From Agrococcus jejuensis (GTDB taxonomy: Bacteria > Actinomycetota > Actinomycetes > Actinomycetales > Microbacteriaceae): 64,000 nucleotides of DNA. Positions within the stretch are counted from its first letter, which is position 1; every line of letters starts with the position of its first letter. Below are positions 26,182-35,136 of this stretch, piece by piece. The notes under the pieces are model-generated. The model was not told the DNA's origin and ran no database searches. It saw nothing but the letters and a program-made list of their open reading frames with translations. The stretch spans positions 599,245 to 663,244 of the forward strand of contig NZ_VEFR01000002.1 of the NCBI RefSeq assembly GCF_007679035.1. The letters run 5' to 3'. The translations under genes and the position numbers were made by a program.

Positions 26182-27026
26182 TCAGCCCGCCGACCCCGCA
26201 TCCGCCAGCACCGACAGCAGCGCGAGGCGCTCGTGGCTGGGCGTGCCGGGGATCGCCGTGTAGACGAGCAGCGTGTGGGATGCGGCGGGGTCGACGAGCT
26301 GCTGGCATGCGAGATCGAGCTCGCCGACCTCCGCATGCACGAAGCGCTTCGTCTCGCGCGGGCGCACGCCCACCTCGTGCCGCTCCCACACCGCGCGGAA
26401 CTCCGCCGACCGCTCGAGCAGCAGCGACGCGTACGCCGCGGCTCGAGAGCCGGGCCCGCGCCGCGCGGTCAGCTCGCGCAGGCCCGAGGCGTACATGCGC
26501 GAGTAGAACGGATGGTCGTCGGCCGGGTGCAGGTCGCGAGCGCCGGGCGTCATGAACCATCGGTAGCCGATGGAGCGCTCGGGTCCGCGCAGCGCCGCGA
26601 GGTCGCCCAGCAGCGCCACGGCCATGCGGGTCTGCCGCAGCGTCTCGCCCAGCTCGGTCACGATCTCGGCGGGGTGTCGTCGAGCCGATCGAGCACGCGC
26701 AGCAGCCCGGGCGCCACGTGCTCGCCCTCCACGCCGGTCGCGGGTGGCTCGTGCCCGGCGAGGCGGAACAGGTGGTCTCGCTCGATGCGAGACAGGTGCA
26801 GGCCCTGCGCGATCGACGCGAGCATCTGCGGCGACGGCTGCGGCCCCACCTCGCGCTCGAGCCTCGCGACGTAGTCGACGCTCATGTGGGCGAGGGCGGC
26901 GACCTCCTCGCGGCGCAGCCCCTCGGTGCGGCGCCGCTGCCCGCGCGGCAGGCCGACGTCCTCGGGCTGCAGCGCCCCCCGACGCGTGCGGAGGAAGTCG
27001 GCGAGCCCGGCCCGATCGAGGTCCAT
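26182..27026 (-). pseudogene. XRE-family regulator with MmyB-type ligand domain, frameshifted
   Basis: Residues 1-80 give the HTH ([22 protein letters not shown]) of the helix-turn-helix/MmyB group; the second part ([28 protein letters not shown], then [17 protein letters not shown] and HTLLVYTAIPGTPSHERL) is the ligand-binding domain. The two are in different frames: after LDRLDDTP one base is missing near 26669-26674, giving a stop 4 codons later. Restoring one base makes an ordinary 281-codon gene. Either a recent inactivation or a sequencing error in a GGCGGGG run. Divergent from an SDR gene, the usual partner. Confidence 0.85.
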
Positions 27027-27056
27027 GTCCTCGATCCTGGCCGACCGGGCTCGCCG

Positions 27057-27083
27057 CATCCACGGATCGGCGATCCCTGGATG
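27057..27083. promoter_or_regulatory. 27-bp palindrome between XRE and SDR genes
   Basis: Arms CATCCA-C-GGATCG and CGATCC-C-TGGATG around one base: all positions pair except the two single C:C mismatches and the centre. Likely the operator of the XRE regulator. Confidence 0.6.
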
Positions 27084-27131
27084 CGCCCGCGCGACCGGGC
27101 GAGGCTGGTCGCGACGACGAGGAGTCCACCC

Positions 27132-28070
27132 ATGCCACGCACGATCGACGTGACCGTTCCCGACCTCACCGGCCGCCGCGCCCTCGTGACGGGAGGCAGC
27201 GACGGCATGGGCCTGGCGCTCGCCGAGCGCCTCGCTCGCGCCGGCGCCGACGTGCTGCTGCCGGTGCGCAACCCCGCGAAGGGCGAGGCGGCGGTCGCCC
27301 GCATCCGCGCCGCCGTGCCGGATGCGCGGCTCGCGCTGCACGCGCTCGACCTGTCGTCGCTCGACTCGGTCGCAGCCCTCGGCCGCGCGCTCGCCGAGGC
27401 GGGCGAGCCCATCCACATGCTGATCGGCAACGCCGGCGTCATGACGCCGCCCGAGCGGCGGACCACTGCCGACGGCCTCGAGCTGCAGCTGGGCACGAAC
27501 CACGTCGGCCACGTCGCCCTCGTGGCGCATCTGCTGCCGCTGCTGCGCGCCGGGCACGCGCGCGTCGTCTCGCAGCTGAGCATCGCGGCGGCGAGCGGCT
27601 CGATCCGTTGGGACGATCCGCAGTTCGCTCACGGCTACGACGGCATGGCCGCGTATCGGCAGTCGAAGATCGCGTTCGGGCTGTTCGGGCTCGAGCTCGC
27701 ACGGCGGTCGGAGCAGCACGGCTGGGGACTCACGAGCGTGCTGTCGCATCCGGGCGTCGCGCCCACGAGCCTGCTCGCCGCGCGCCCCGAGGTGGGGCGC
27801 GCGCAGGACACGCGGGAGGTGCGCGTCATCCGCTGGCTGTCGGCGCGCGGCCTGCTCGTGGGCACGCCCGAGACGGCGATGCTGCCGGCGCTCGTCGCCG
27901 CGACGTCGCCCGACGTGCGGGCGGGTCAGCTCTGGAGTCCGCGCGGCCCCGGTCGAGTCGGTGGTGCGCCTGCGCTGCAGCCGCTGTTCCGCTCGCTGCG
28001 GTCGGAGGCGGATGCGGTGCGCGCGTGGGATCTGTCGCAGGAGCTCGCCGGGGTGCGGTTCCCCGGCTGA
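27132..28070 (+). CDS. Short-chain dehydrogenase/reductase
   Basis: 312 residues, of the longer SDR type related to retinol-dehydrogenase-like proteins: cofactor loop [27 protein letters not shown], catalytic Ser ([10 protein letters not shown]) and YRQSKIAFG (YxxxK). The Arg after the first strand (VRNPAKGEA) suggests NADP(H). Divergent XRE/MmyB regulators usually control such genes; here that regulator is frameshifted, so this gene may be deregulated. GAGGAG ribosome binding site. Confidence 0.9.
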   Translation: MPRTIDVTVPDLTGRRALVTGGSDGMGLALAERLARAGADVLLPVRNPAKGEAAVARIRAAVPDARLALHALDLSSLDSVAALGRALAEAGEPIHMLIGNAGVMTPPERRTTADGLELQLGTNHVGHVALVAHLLPLLRAGHARVVSQLSIAAASGSIRWDDPQFAHGYDGMAAYRQSKIAFGLFGLELARRSEQHGWGLTSVLSHPGVAPTSLLAARPEVGRAQDTREVRVIRWLSARGLLVGTPETAMLPALVAATSPDVRAGQLWSPRGPGRVGGAPALQPLFRSLRSEADAVRAWDLSQELAGVRFPG

Positions 28071-28088
28071 TCGCCGACGCACCGAGGA

Positions 28089-28109
28089 CCCGGCCGACGT
28101 GCGGCCGGG
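28089..28109. terminator. Bidirectional hairpin
   Basis: CCCGGCCG/CGGCCGGG around ACGTG between the convergent SDR and small membrane protein genes. Confidence 0.65.
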
Positions 28110-28125
28110 CCCCCGTCGGATGCGT

Positions 28126-28377
28126 CTAGCGCTCCTCCTTCTTCAGCGCGAGGCCGATGAGGAAGAACGTCGGTGCCCAGTGTCCGGTGAAGATGCCCCA
28201 CCGGTCCGACTGCGCGCGGTCGTCGTCGGGCTTGCCGCGCGAGATGAGCCACGTCGTGAACGAGAGGCCGATGGACGCGAATCCGGCGATGTAGGCGTGC
28301 TGGCTGCGCATGCCCACTCCGTGGATGAGCGCGATGGGGTCGAATCCTGCTGCCTTTTCGATGGTGGCCTTGGCCAT
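28126..28377 (-). CDS. Small membrane protein, two helices
   Basis: 83 residues. AYIAGFASIGLSFTTWLI and GHWAPTFFLIGLAL are membrane segments, with a charged loop (SRGKPDDDRAQSDRW) between and a KKEER tail. A family of such short proteins is common in actinobacteria without known function. AGGAGG ribosome binding site before ATG. Confidence 0.75.
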   Translation of the reverse strand: MAKATIEKAAGFDPIALIHGVGMRSQHAYIAGFASIGLSFTTWLISRGKPDDDRAQSDRWGIFTGHWAPTFFLIGLALKKEER

Positions 28378-28554
28378 GATGTCCTCCTGAGGTTCCTGGA
28401 TCGAGCTCGCGTCACGAGCGACGACGACCGGGGGCGTGGCATCCACCGTCCTCGCATCGACGAACGCATGCGTCCCCATGGCGATCGCGGTCCCGGGGCG
28501 CTAGCCTGCCGTGCGCGGTCGGCCTCGGCGCACGTCGGTGCGCGGCGCCGCGGC

Positions 28555-28560
28555 TAGGCT
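28555..28560 (+). promoter_or_regulatory. -10 element, leaderless gene at 28567
   Basis: TAGGCT followed by six bases and the ATG. Confidence 0.5.
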
Positions 28561-28566
28561 CGCCGC

Positions 28567-29100
28567 ATGAGCCCGAGCGCCCGCGGCACCCTCGACTGGC
28601 GGCCCGCCGCCGAGCATCCCGAGCTGCTGGCCCCGGCGGTCGCCGCCGCCATCCATCTCGTGCCCGAGGCGCTCGTCGCCCCGATCGACGCGTCCCTCGC
28701 CGACACGGCCGCGTTCTGCGAGGCGTACGACGTCGCGCTCGAGGCCAGCGCGAACTGCGTCATCGTCGCGGGCCGCCGCGGCGACGACACCCGCACGGCG
28801 GCGGTCATGGTGCTCGCCACCCATCGCGCCGACGTCAACGGCGTCGTGCGCAAGCACCTCGACGCACGCAAGGCGTCGTTCGCGCCCATGGACGATGCCG
28901 TGCGCGACACCGGCATGGAGTTCGGCGGCATCACGCCCGTCGGCCTGCCGGGCTGGCCGATCCTCGTCGACGACGCCGTCGCCGAGGCGGGCGACGTCGT
29001 GATCGGCGCCGGCATCCGCGGCGCGAAGCTGCTCGTGCCGGCCACCGCGCTGCTGCGCCTGCCGCTCGCCGAGCGGCTCGAGCTCGCCCGGCCCGCCTGA
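28567..29100 (+). CDS. YbaK/ProX-type aminoacyl-tRNA deacylase domain protein
   Basis: 177 residues with the YbaK fold: CVIVAGRRGDDTRTAAVMVLATHRADVNGVVRKHLDARKASFAP carries the segment with the catalytic lysine region, and GGITPVGLPGWPILVDDAV matches the conserved GG(I/V)sPfG turn. Such proteins clear mischarged tRNAs (for example Ala- or Cys-tRNAPro) in the cytosol. Five bases before the following gene. Confidence 0.88.
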   Translation: MSPSARGTLDWRPAAEHPELLAPAVAAAIHLVPEALVAPIDASLADTAAFCEAYDVALEASANCVIVAGRRGDDTRTAAVMVLATHRADVNGVVRKHLDARKASFAPMDDAVRDTGMEFGGITPVGLPGWPILVDDAVAEAGDVVIGAGIRGAKLLVPATALLRLPLAERLELARPA

Positions 29101-29105
29101 CCCGC

Positions 29106-30218
29106 ATGGACGTGCTGCGCCCCGTCGAGCGGCTGCTCGCGACCGCCGAGCTCGGCGCACGCTCGCGGCGCGAGCTCGAGGCCGTCGCCGCCGCCCTCGT
29201 CGGCGGCCTGGCAGCCTTCGTCGTGGGGCTCGTCGCGCTCGCCATCATGGACGGCGCCACGCATCCGCTCGCGGGGTCGCGCTCGGTCGGCACCGTCGCC
29301 GCTGCCGTCGCCGCCGTCGCCGCGGGGGCGTCGTTCGTCGGTGCGTACCTGCGCTCGACCGATCCCCGTCATGCGGCGACGACGCAGCGGCTCGGCGCAT
29401 TCGTGCGCGTGCTCGCAGGCGGCTGCCTCACGGTGGTGGCGATGGGCTTCGCCTACCTCGCGGTGCTCACGATCGCGCTCGTCTTCCAGGAGGGGTTCGC
29501 GGGCCTCGAGCTCGACTCCTTCGGCGGAGCGATCGCCGTCGCGATCGCGTCGGGTGCCGCGGCGTACCTCGCGCATCCGCTCGGCGAGGAGATCGACACC
29601 CGCGTGCTCGGCGCCCTCGTGCCCGCCTTCCTCGTCGTGGGCGTGCTGTTCTCGATGCTCACCGCCTCCGACTCGTCGTGGTGGGAGGTGCACTTCTCGG
29701 AGCTCGGCGCCGGCGGCGGCATCTCGGGGCTCGCGTTCAACGGCACGCTCGTGATCTCGGGCCTGCTCGTGGCGACGATGGCGGCGTACCTGACGCACGA
29801 CCTCGAGCGCGCGGTGCCCGAGGGCGGTCGCACCGCATGGGTGGGTCGGCTGCTGGCGACGATCGGCGTGCTCATGCTGCTCACGGGCGTCGTGCGCGTC
29901 GACATCGCCCAGTGGCTGCACATCGGGCTCGCGGCCGGCATGGTGCTCGTGTTCCTCGTGCTGTGCGCCGCGCTGCCGTGGATCGCGCCGGGACTGCCGC
30001 GCGGCGTCCACGCCATCTCGACCCTCATGGTCGCGGGCACGATCTTCGCGCTGCTGCTGTGGGTGCCGATCGGGTACTACAACTTCACGGGGTTCGAGTT
30101 CGCCGCCTGCGGCCTCATCTTCGTCTGGCTCACGACGTTCCTGCGCTCGATCGCCGCCGTCACCGACGACCGCGACGAGTCGGACCGCGCCGCCGCCGGC
30201 CGCGACGCGACATCCTGA
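29106..30218 (+). CDS. Polytopic membrane protein, DUF998-like
   Basis: 370 residues, about nine transmembrane helices. The second half (HFSELGAGGGISGLAFNGTLVISGLLVATMAAYL) has the SELG..GG..FN..L pattern of DUF998 proteins, found near stress genes in actinobacteria but uncharacterised. Probably co-transcribed with the YbaK gene five bases upstream. Confidence 0.75.
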   Translation: MDVLRPVERLLATAELGARSRRELEAVAAALVGGLAAFVVGLVALAIMDGATHPLAGSRSVGTVAAAVAAVAAGASFVGAYLRSTDPRHAATTQRLGAFVRVLAGGCLTVVAMGFAYLAVLTIALVFQEGFAGLELDSFGGAIAVAIASGAAAYLAHPLGEEIDTRVLGALVPAFLVVGVLFSMLTASDSSWWEVHFSELGAGGGISGLAFNGTLVISGLLVATMAAYLTHDLERAVPEGGRTAWVGRLLATIGVLMLLTGVVRVDIAQWLHIGLAAGMVLVFLVLCAALPWIAPGLPRGVHAISTLMVAGTIFALLLWVPIGYYNFTGFEFAACGLIFVWLTTFLRSIAAVTDDRDESDRAAAGRDATS

Positions 30219-30284
30219 CCGTCGCCGCCGTCGTCGCGCGCAACCCCGTGGCGGGGGATGCGCGGGCAGTGCCAGGGTGGGGAC

Positions 30285-30488
30285 ATGACCGACGCCGAGA
30301 TCGAGACCCCGCCCGACACTCCCGAGGGCACCGAGACGCCCGAGGAGGCGCAGCGGCGCAAGTTCCGCGAGGCGCTCGCGAAGAAGGAGCAGCAGCACCA
30401 CGGCCAGGGTCAGGCCGCCGGCCCGATCCAGCAGGCCCACACGGGCCCTGCGGTGCAGAAGCGCGTGCACCGCAGGAAGTCCGGCTGA
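30285..30488 (+). CDS. DUF5302-type small protein
   Basis: 67 residues: an acidic, proline-rich N-terminus (TPPDTPEGTETPEEAQRR), then KFREALAKKEQQHHGQG and a basic end (KRVHRRKSG). The KFREAL..K core matches DUF5302. Predicted mostly disordered; function unknown. CAGGGT six bases before ATG may be a -10. Confidence 0.75.
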   Translation: MTDAEIETPPDTPEGTETPEEAQRRKFREALAKKEQQHHGQGQAAGPIQQAHTGPAVQKRVHRRKSG

Positions 30489-30534
30489 CGCGACCGCCGC
30501 ATCCCCGGCTGTCCACCGATCGAGAGGAGACGCG

Positions 30535-30825
30535 ATGAGCGACGCACGTCCGCATGACGAGGCCAGCGAGGTCGAGGCGCTGACCGACCAGCAGGAGGTG
30601 CAGGAGGGCGCGAGCCCCGATGCGCAGCGCGACGCCGCGGAGACGGTCGTCGAGGGGTCCGGCGTCGACGCCGACCGCGAGGTCGACACCGGCTCCGGCG
30701 CACCCGAGCAGACCGACGCGGATGCTGGCGCATCCGAGACCGACGCGACCGGACAGGACGTCGAGGACGCCGGCACCGGCACCGCCGACACGACCGACGA
30801 CCCCGAGCTCGACAGCCCCGACTGA
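30535..30825 (+). CDS. Acidic disordered protein
   Basis: 96 residues, about one third Asp/Glu, no basic or hydrophobic cluster; predicted disordered. GAGAGGAG ribosome binding site five bases before the ATG supports expression. Shares the D-T-x-S-G-A-P-E-Q piece with the small protein at 4825. Followed by a strong terminator. No known function. Confidence 0.7.
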   Translation: MSDARPHDEASEVEALTDQQEVQEGASPDAQRDAAETVVEGSGVDADREVDTGSGAPEQTDADAGASETDATGQDVEDAGTGTADTTDDPELDSPD

Positions 30826-30838
30826 CGCCCGCTCGGCC

Positions 30839-30871
30839 GACGCCCCATCCGCCTCCGGCGGGTGGGGCGTC
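30839..30871 (+). terminator. Terminator after the acidic protein gene
   Basis: GACGCCCCA.CCGC pairs with GCGG.TGGGGCGTC around a short loop, 13 bases after the stop. Confidence 0.8.
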
Positions 30872-30902
30872 GTCGTGCGTCGGGCTCGGAGGCCCGCGTG
30901 CG

Positions 30903-31649
30903 TCAGCCGCGCAGGTACGTCAGCTGCGCCGCGACCGAGGCCTCGACCGCCGACCGCACCGACGAGGGCACGTCGGCGTAGACGAGGTTCGCGACGGCCT
31001 CGACCGAGGCGTCCTGCCCCAGCCGCGCGAGCGCCTCGCGCACCTCCGTCAGCCGCTGCTGGCGATGCTCGCGGTAGGCGCGCACGACCTTCGCGAGCGA
31101 CGGCAGCTCGTCGCCATGGCCCGGCAGCACGCGGGCGTCGCCGAAGCCCTCGAGCCGGTCGAGCGTCGCGAGGTAGTCGTCGACCGAGCCGTCGGGCTGC
31201 GCGATCACCGTCGTGCCGCGGCCGAGGATCGTGTCGCCCGTCACCATCGCGCCGTGCTCGCCGTGGTGCTCGATCCACAGCGCGATCGAGTCGGCGGTGT
31301 GGCCGGGTGCGGCGACGACCCGGATGGGCGCCTCGAGCACGTCGAGCACCTCGTCGTCGACGAGCGGATCGGCGCCGACGCACCAGTCGTCGTCGAACCC
31401 GCGCAGCGGCACCCCGACGCGCTCGGCGACCTCGATCGCCGCATCCGTGTGGTCGTGGTGGTGGTGCGTCACGACCACCAGCCGCACGGGCAGGCTCGCG
31501 AGCGTCGCGATGTGGGCGGCGTTGCGCGGTCCGGGATCGACCACGACGACGCCGCGCATGTCACCGACGATCCACGTGTTCGTGCCGTCGAGCGTCATGG
31601 GCCCCGGATTGGGGGCGAGGATGCGGCGGATGCCCACGTTGGCGACCAT
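30903..31649 (-). CDS. Metallo-beta-lactamase-fold hydrolase (LACTB2/GloB-like)
   Basis: 248 residues. Zinc motif THHHHDHTD at about 61-69, a further ligand His in AAPGHTADS and Asp in VTGDTILG, and the final His in LPGHGDELP. The C-terminal helical part (YREHRQQRLTEVREAL) is as in LACTB2 and related thioester hydrolases or endoribonucleases. Cytosolic, no signal peptide. Leaderless-like start. Confidence 0.9.
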   Translation of the reverse strand: MVANVGIRRILAPNPGPMTLDGTNTWIVGDMRGVVVVDPGPRNAAHIATLASLPVRLVVVTHHHHDHTDAAIEVAERVGVPLRGFDDDWCVGADPLVDDEVLDVLEAPIRVVAAPGHTADSIALWIEHHGEHGAMVTGDTILGRGTTVIAQPDGSVDDYLATLDRLEGFGDARVLPGHGDELPSLAKVVRAYREHRQQRLTEVREALARLGQDASVEAVANLVYADVPSSVRSAVEASVAAQLTYLRG

Positions 31650-31655
31650 GCACCA

Positions 31656-31661
31656 ACGCTA
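31656..31661 (-). promoter_or_regulatory. -10 element of the MBL gene
   Basis: TAGCGT on the minus strand, six bases before the ATG at 31649. Confidence 0.5.
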
Positions 31662-31726
31662 TCCCCGGTGCCATGCGCCGCGCGTGCGGCAGCAGTGGCG
31701 CGTCGATGGGTTCGGCCGGGCAGGAC

Positions 31727-31783
31727 GTGACGCTCAGCGGCACGCCGAGGGGGATGCTCCCTGGAGCGCCTGCTGAGCGTCAC
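31727..31783. repeat. 57-nt palindromic element, copy 2
   Basis: GTGACGCTCAGC and GCTGAGCGTCAC are perfect 12-bp terminal arms. The core GCCGAGGGGGATGCTCCCT matches copy 1 at 445-501 base for base except one position, and the two elements have the same length, although their stems differ compensatorily. Located between the divergent MBL and NUDIX genes. Confidence 0.75.
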
Positions 31784-31799
31784 ATGCTGCCGGCGCGGG

Positions 31800-31805
31800 T
31801 AGCGT
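31800..31805 (+). promoter_or_regulatory. -10 element of the NUDIX gene
   Basis: TAGCGT followed by six bases and the ATG at 31812. Confidence 0.5.
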
Positions 31806-31811
31806 GACGGC

Positions 31812-32474
31812 ATGGTCGATGCCGCCCTCCCCGCCGCCGCGACGGTCGTGCTGCTGCGCGACGCCGACGATCCCGTGCTGCCGGGCGTGGAGGCGCTGCT
31901 GCTGCGCCGGCCCGATCGCGGCTCGTTCGCAGGCGCGTGGGTGTTCCCCGGCGGCCGGGTCGACGAGACGGATGCGGGTGCCGACGAGGATGCGCGAGCC
32001 GTGTCGGCCGCGATCCGCGAGACGCGGGAGGAGACGGGTCTCGTGCTCGCCGCCAACGACCTCGCGGCGCTGTCGCACTGGACGCCGCCCGAGGAGACCA
32101 GCCGCCGCTTCCGCACGTGGTTCTTCATCGCTCGCGCCCCGCAGGCCGAGGTCGTGCCGAATCCCGGCGAGGTCGAGGAGCATCGCTGGCTGCGTCCGCA
32201 GGATGCGCTCGACGCGCACGCCGAGGACGACCTGCTGCTCTTCCCGCCGACCTGGGTCACGCTGCACGCGCTCGTCGGTGCCGCCTCGGTCGACGACGCG
32301 ATCGCCGGCGCGCGCGCGGCCGAGATCGACCGCTTCGTCACGCACCACGACCCCGCCGCGCAACGGTTCCTGTGGCACGGCGACGAGTCGTACGGCGGGG
32401 CCGCCGAGACGCCCGACGGGCCGCGGCACCGCCTGCTCACGGCCGAGCAGCCGTGGCGCTACGAGCGGCGCTGA
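31812..32474 (+). CDS. NUDIX hydrolase, NUDT19-like
   Basis: 220 residues. The Nudix motif is GGRVDETDAG...AIRETREETGL with an insertion between the Gly and REXXEE parts, as in NUDT19/RapA-like proteins that cleave CoA or similar diphosphates. SFAGAWVFPGG precedes it. C-terminal helices (DPAAQRFLWHGDESYG) follow. Substrate not certain. Confidence 0.9.
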   Translation: MVDAALPAAATVVLLRDADDPVLPGVEALLLRRPDRGSFAGAWVFPGGRVDETDAGADEDARAVSAAIRETREETGLVLAANDLAALSHWTPPEETSRRFRTWFFIARAPQAEVVPNPGEVEEHRWLRPQDALDAHAEDDLLLFPPTWVTLHALVGAASVDDAIAGARAAEIDRFVTHHDPAAQRFLWHGDESYGGAAETPDGPRHRLLTAEQPWRYERR

Positions 32475-32508
32475 TCGCCGCGCGCACCGGCCATCCAGGC
32501 GAGCGGCC

Positions 32509-32514
32509 TAGCCT
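32509..32514 (+). promoter_or_regulatory. -10 element of the lipoprotein gene at 32521
   Basis: TAGCCT followed by six bases and the ATG. Confidence 0.5.
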
Positions 32515-32520
32515 CGCGGC

Positions 32521-33006
32521 ATGCGGATGCGTCGGCTCGGATTCGTCGCGGCCACCGCGTTCGCCGCGAGCGCGACCGTCGCGTGCATGCCGTTGCCCGT
32601 CGTCTGCACGACCGTCGGCTACGCCTCGGTGCTGACGGTGACGCCGGCCGAGCCGCGCGCCGACATCTCGCTCGAGCTGTGCGTCACCGAGGGCTGCACG
32701 CCCCGCGCGTTCGACGAGGCACCTTCCGACCAGCCGATCGAGGTCTGCGAGACCGAGGAGTGCATCACGGGCGCGCCGGAGGAGCCCGCGGCGAGCGCCG
32801 ACGACGGCATCTGGCAGATCGAGAGCGGCGACGGGCGCGACGGCTGGACGGTCTCGATCTTCAGCGGCAGGACCGTCGTCGCGTACCGGCTCCTCGATGC
32901 CGACGGCGCCGTGCTCGCCGAGGGCGAGGTGGAGCCCGATTGGGTGCGCGTCGGCGGCTCCGAGCAGTGCGGCGGACCGGCAGAGGCGGAGGTCGTGCTC
33001 GGCTGA
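32521..33006 (+). CDS. Putative lipoprotein with paired cysteines
   Basis: 161 residues. Signal peptide ending in the lipobox TVAC (Cys22). The mature part is acidic and has cysteines at CTT, CVTEGC, CETEEC and EQCGG, likely disulfide-bonded outside the cell. The second half (WTVSIFSGRTVVAYRLLDADGAVLAEGEVE) reads as a beta sandwich. No known family. Possibly co-expressed with the next lipoprotein. Confidence 0.75.
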   Translation: MRMRRLGFVAATAFAASATVACMPLPVVCTTVGYASVLTVTPAEPRADISLELCVTEGCTPRAFDEAPSDQPIEVCETEECITGAPEEPAASADDGIWQIESGDGRDGWTVSIFSGRTVVAYRLLDADGAVLAEGEVEPDWVRVGGSEQCGGPAEAEVVLG

Positions 33007-33069
33007 GCGCTCCCAGCCTGCATGCCGCAGCGCGTGCGACGCTGCTCGCACCGCCGACCGAGGAGCTCC

Positions 33070-33933
33070 ATGCGCCGTACCCTGCCGTTCGCGATCGTCG
33101 CCGTGGCCGCGCTCGCGGGATGCGGTGCTCCACCGCCGACTCCGGCATCGTCGAGCGCGCCCGAGACGACGTCCGTCGCGGACCCCATCTCGTCGACCGA
33201 CTCGCTCTGCAGCCTCGACGTCGCGCTCGTCTGCGAGCAGCTCGCGGGCGTGCTCTACGTCACGGTCGCGGCCGAGGCGGCCGACGCCGACGTCATCGCC
33301 CTCGCGAGCGACCTGAGGAACGCTGCCGACCACGAGCAGCTGCCCGGCGCCGTGCTGCAACGCGAGGTGACGACGCTCATCGCCCCGATCTCGGAGTACT
33401 CGACGCCGCCGCCGTGGTCGACCGACGTGCTCGCCGTCGACACGGCGCAGCAGGCCGCCGACGTCGTGGAGTCGCTGCTGGCGGTCGAGGACGTGCCGGG
33501 CGTCGTCATGACCGATGCGCGCGGCACGTGGCCGTCAGTGGTCGTCGACGACGTCGCGACGATGCCCGCCGCGTTCGCCGGAGCCTCCGCGCTGCCGCTC
33601 TTCGCCGACGGCGGCTCGTATCAGCTGCTGTCGTTCGACGATCGCCTGCGCATCGAGCACACGCCGCGCTGGGTCGCGCCGATCGCGGTCGAAGCGGTCG
33701 TCGCACTCGCGGTCGCCTACCCGGAGGCCGAGGTGCTGCTCGAGGCCATGGCGGGCGGCGAGGCCGCGCCGACGCTGTACGTCGCGCGCCTCACGACGAC
33801 GCAGCTCGCCGAGGTCGAGGCGTTCCTCGCAGATCCCGCATACGCGGGCGCGAGCCGCACGGGTGGCGTGCCCTACGTGCTGACGACGTACGAGGGAGCG
33901 GGCGCGACCGTCACCGGCGCGTTCGGCGCCTGA
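33070..33933 (+). CDS. Putative lipoprotein, unknown function
   Basis: 287 residues with signal peptide and lipobox LAGC (Cys18), then a Pro/Ser/Thr linker and two similar alpha/beta halves: ADADVIALASDLRNAADHEQLPGAVLQREVTTL and APTLYVARLTTTQLAEVEAFLADPAYAGAS. Anchored to the outer face of the membrane. GAGGAG ribosome binding site. Not recognised. Confidence 0.75.
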   Translation: MRRTLPFAIVAVAALAGCGAPPPTPASSSAPETTSVADPISSTDSLCSLDVALVCEQLAGVLYVTVAAEAADADVIALASDLRNAADHEQLPGAVLQREVTTLIAPISEYSTPPPWSTDVLAVDTAQQAADVVESLLAVEDVPGVVMTDARGTWPSVVVDDVATMPAAFAGASALPLFADGGSYQLLSFDDRLRIEHTPRWVAPIAVEAVVALAVAYPEAEVLLEAMAGGEAAPTLYVARLTTTQLAEVEAFLADPAYAGASRTGGVPYVLTTYEGAGATVTGAFGA

Positions 33934-33952
33934 CGACGCGACCCCGACCGCG

Positions 33953-34810
33953 TCAGCGCGTGAACGCGTACAGGATGCAGAGCATCGTCACGACGAAGCC
34001 GCACGCGTAGTTGATGCCGAGGAACCAGCGCCAGCCGCCGTTCGCGCGACCCGAGTCGGCATCCGACACCGAGCGGTACGGCCACGCCGCGATCACGTAG
34101 GGAATGGCGAGCACGGCGGCGAGCACGCCGGGCCAGCCCGTGAGCAGCATGAGCAGGCCGGCGCCGATCCACATGCCGATCGCGAGCCGCGTCGTGCGCG
34201 CGGCGCCGAGCACCGTGGCGATCGAGGCGATGTCGGCCTCGCGGTCGGGCACGACGTCCTGCACGGCGCCGAACGCGTGGCTCGCCATGCCCCAGAGGAA
34301 GAAGGCGGCGAGCAGGGCGACGAGCTGCGGCGTCCACGTCGCGTCCGCGAGCACGAGGCCGTAGACGGCGGGCGACACGAAGTGGGTCGACGACGTCATC
34401 GAGTCCGCGAACGGCCGCTCCTTCGTGCGCAGCGGCGGCGCCGAGTACGCGACGACCGCGACGAGGCTCACGGCGAGCACGATCCACGACGGCCACGACC
34501 CCAGCACGACGAGCGCCACGACGAACGGCGCGCATGCGAGCGCCGACGCGACGAGCGTCGGCCGATGCAGCTCGGGCGCGAGCAGCGCGCCCTCGACGCC
34601 GCCCTTGCGCGGGTTGCGCAGGTCGGAGGGGTAGTCGAAGACGTCGTTGATGCCGTACATCGCGAGGTTGTACGGCACGAGGAAGAAGACGGTGCCCACG
34701 ACGAGCGCCACGTCGACGCGACCCGTGACGAGCACGTACGCGGCGGCGAACGGGAAGGCCGTGTTGATCCATGACAGCGGCCGCGACGACGCGACGAGGC
34801 GGCCGATCAT
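33953..34810 (-). CDS. crtEb: Lycopene elongase (UbiA-family prenyltransferase)
   Basis: 285 residues, about eight transmembrane helices. The two prenyl-diphosphate/Mg sites are GINDVFDYPSDLRNPRKGG and QDVVPDREADI. CrtEb adds C5 units to both ends of lycopene, giving flavuxanthin on the way to C50 carotenoids. Last gene of the crt operon, overlapping crtYf by four bases. Confidence 0.93.
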   Translation of the reverse strand: MIGRLVASSRPLSWINTAFPFAAAYVLVTGRVDVALVVGTVFFLVPYNLAMYGINDVFDYPSDLRNPRKGGVEGALLAPELHRPTLVASALACAPFVVALVVLGSWPSWIVLAVSLVAVVAYSAPPLRTKERPFADSMTSSTHFVSPAVYGLVLADATWTPQLVALLAAFFLWGMASHAFGAVQDVVPDREADIASIATVLGAARTTRLAIGMWIGAGLLMLLTGWPGVLAAVLAIPYVIAAWPYRSVSDADSGRANGGWRWFLGINYACGFVVTMLCILYAFTR

Positions 34811-35136
34811 GCGCGTCCCTCCCGTGTGCGGTCCGCATCCGCTCGCGGTCGTGCCGGCACGAGCGACCACACCGCGACGCCGACGAGCAGCGCGACAGCC
34901 GGGTACGCGAGGTCCTCGATCGGTGCGAGCCACAGTCGGATGCCCGTCGTGCCCGGACCGTACGAGAACAGGTCGGCAGCGATCATGAGCGAGTCGAACA
35001 CGATCGTGAGCACCGCCAGCGCGACGAACGCGAGCAGCATCGCCTGCAGGGCGCGGGGCGCGAGCCGACGGCGCGCGACGAGCAGCAGCACGAGGGATGC
35101 CGCGCCGAAGATCGCGATGAGCAGCAGGTAGGTCAC
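34807..35136 (-). CDS. crtYf: C50 carotenoid epsilon cyclase subunit CrtYf
   Basis: 109 residues, three transmembrane helices, with the motif APIEDLAYPAVALL that carries the conserved acidic residues. Half of the heterodimeric lycopene-type cyclase that closes the rings of decaprenoxanthin-like C50 carotenoids. GTG start overlapping the crtYe stop (GTGA). Confidence 0.9.
   Translation of the reverse strand: MTYLLLIAIFGAASLVLLLVARRRLAPRALQAMLLAFVALAVLTIVFDSLMIAADLFSYGPGTTGIRLWLAPIEDLAYPAVALLVGVAVWSLVPARPRADADRTREGRA

Noticed and set aside
26640..26700. Programmed ribosomal frameshift in the XRE gene
   Set aside because: There is no slippery heptamer or downstream pseudoknot-like stem at the junction; a one-base deletion explains it more simply.
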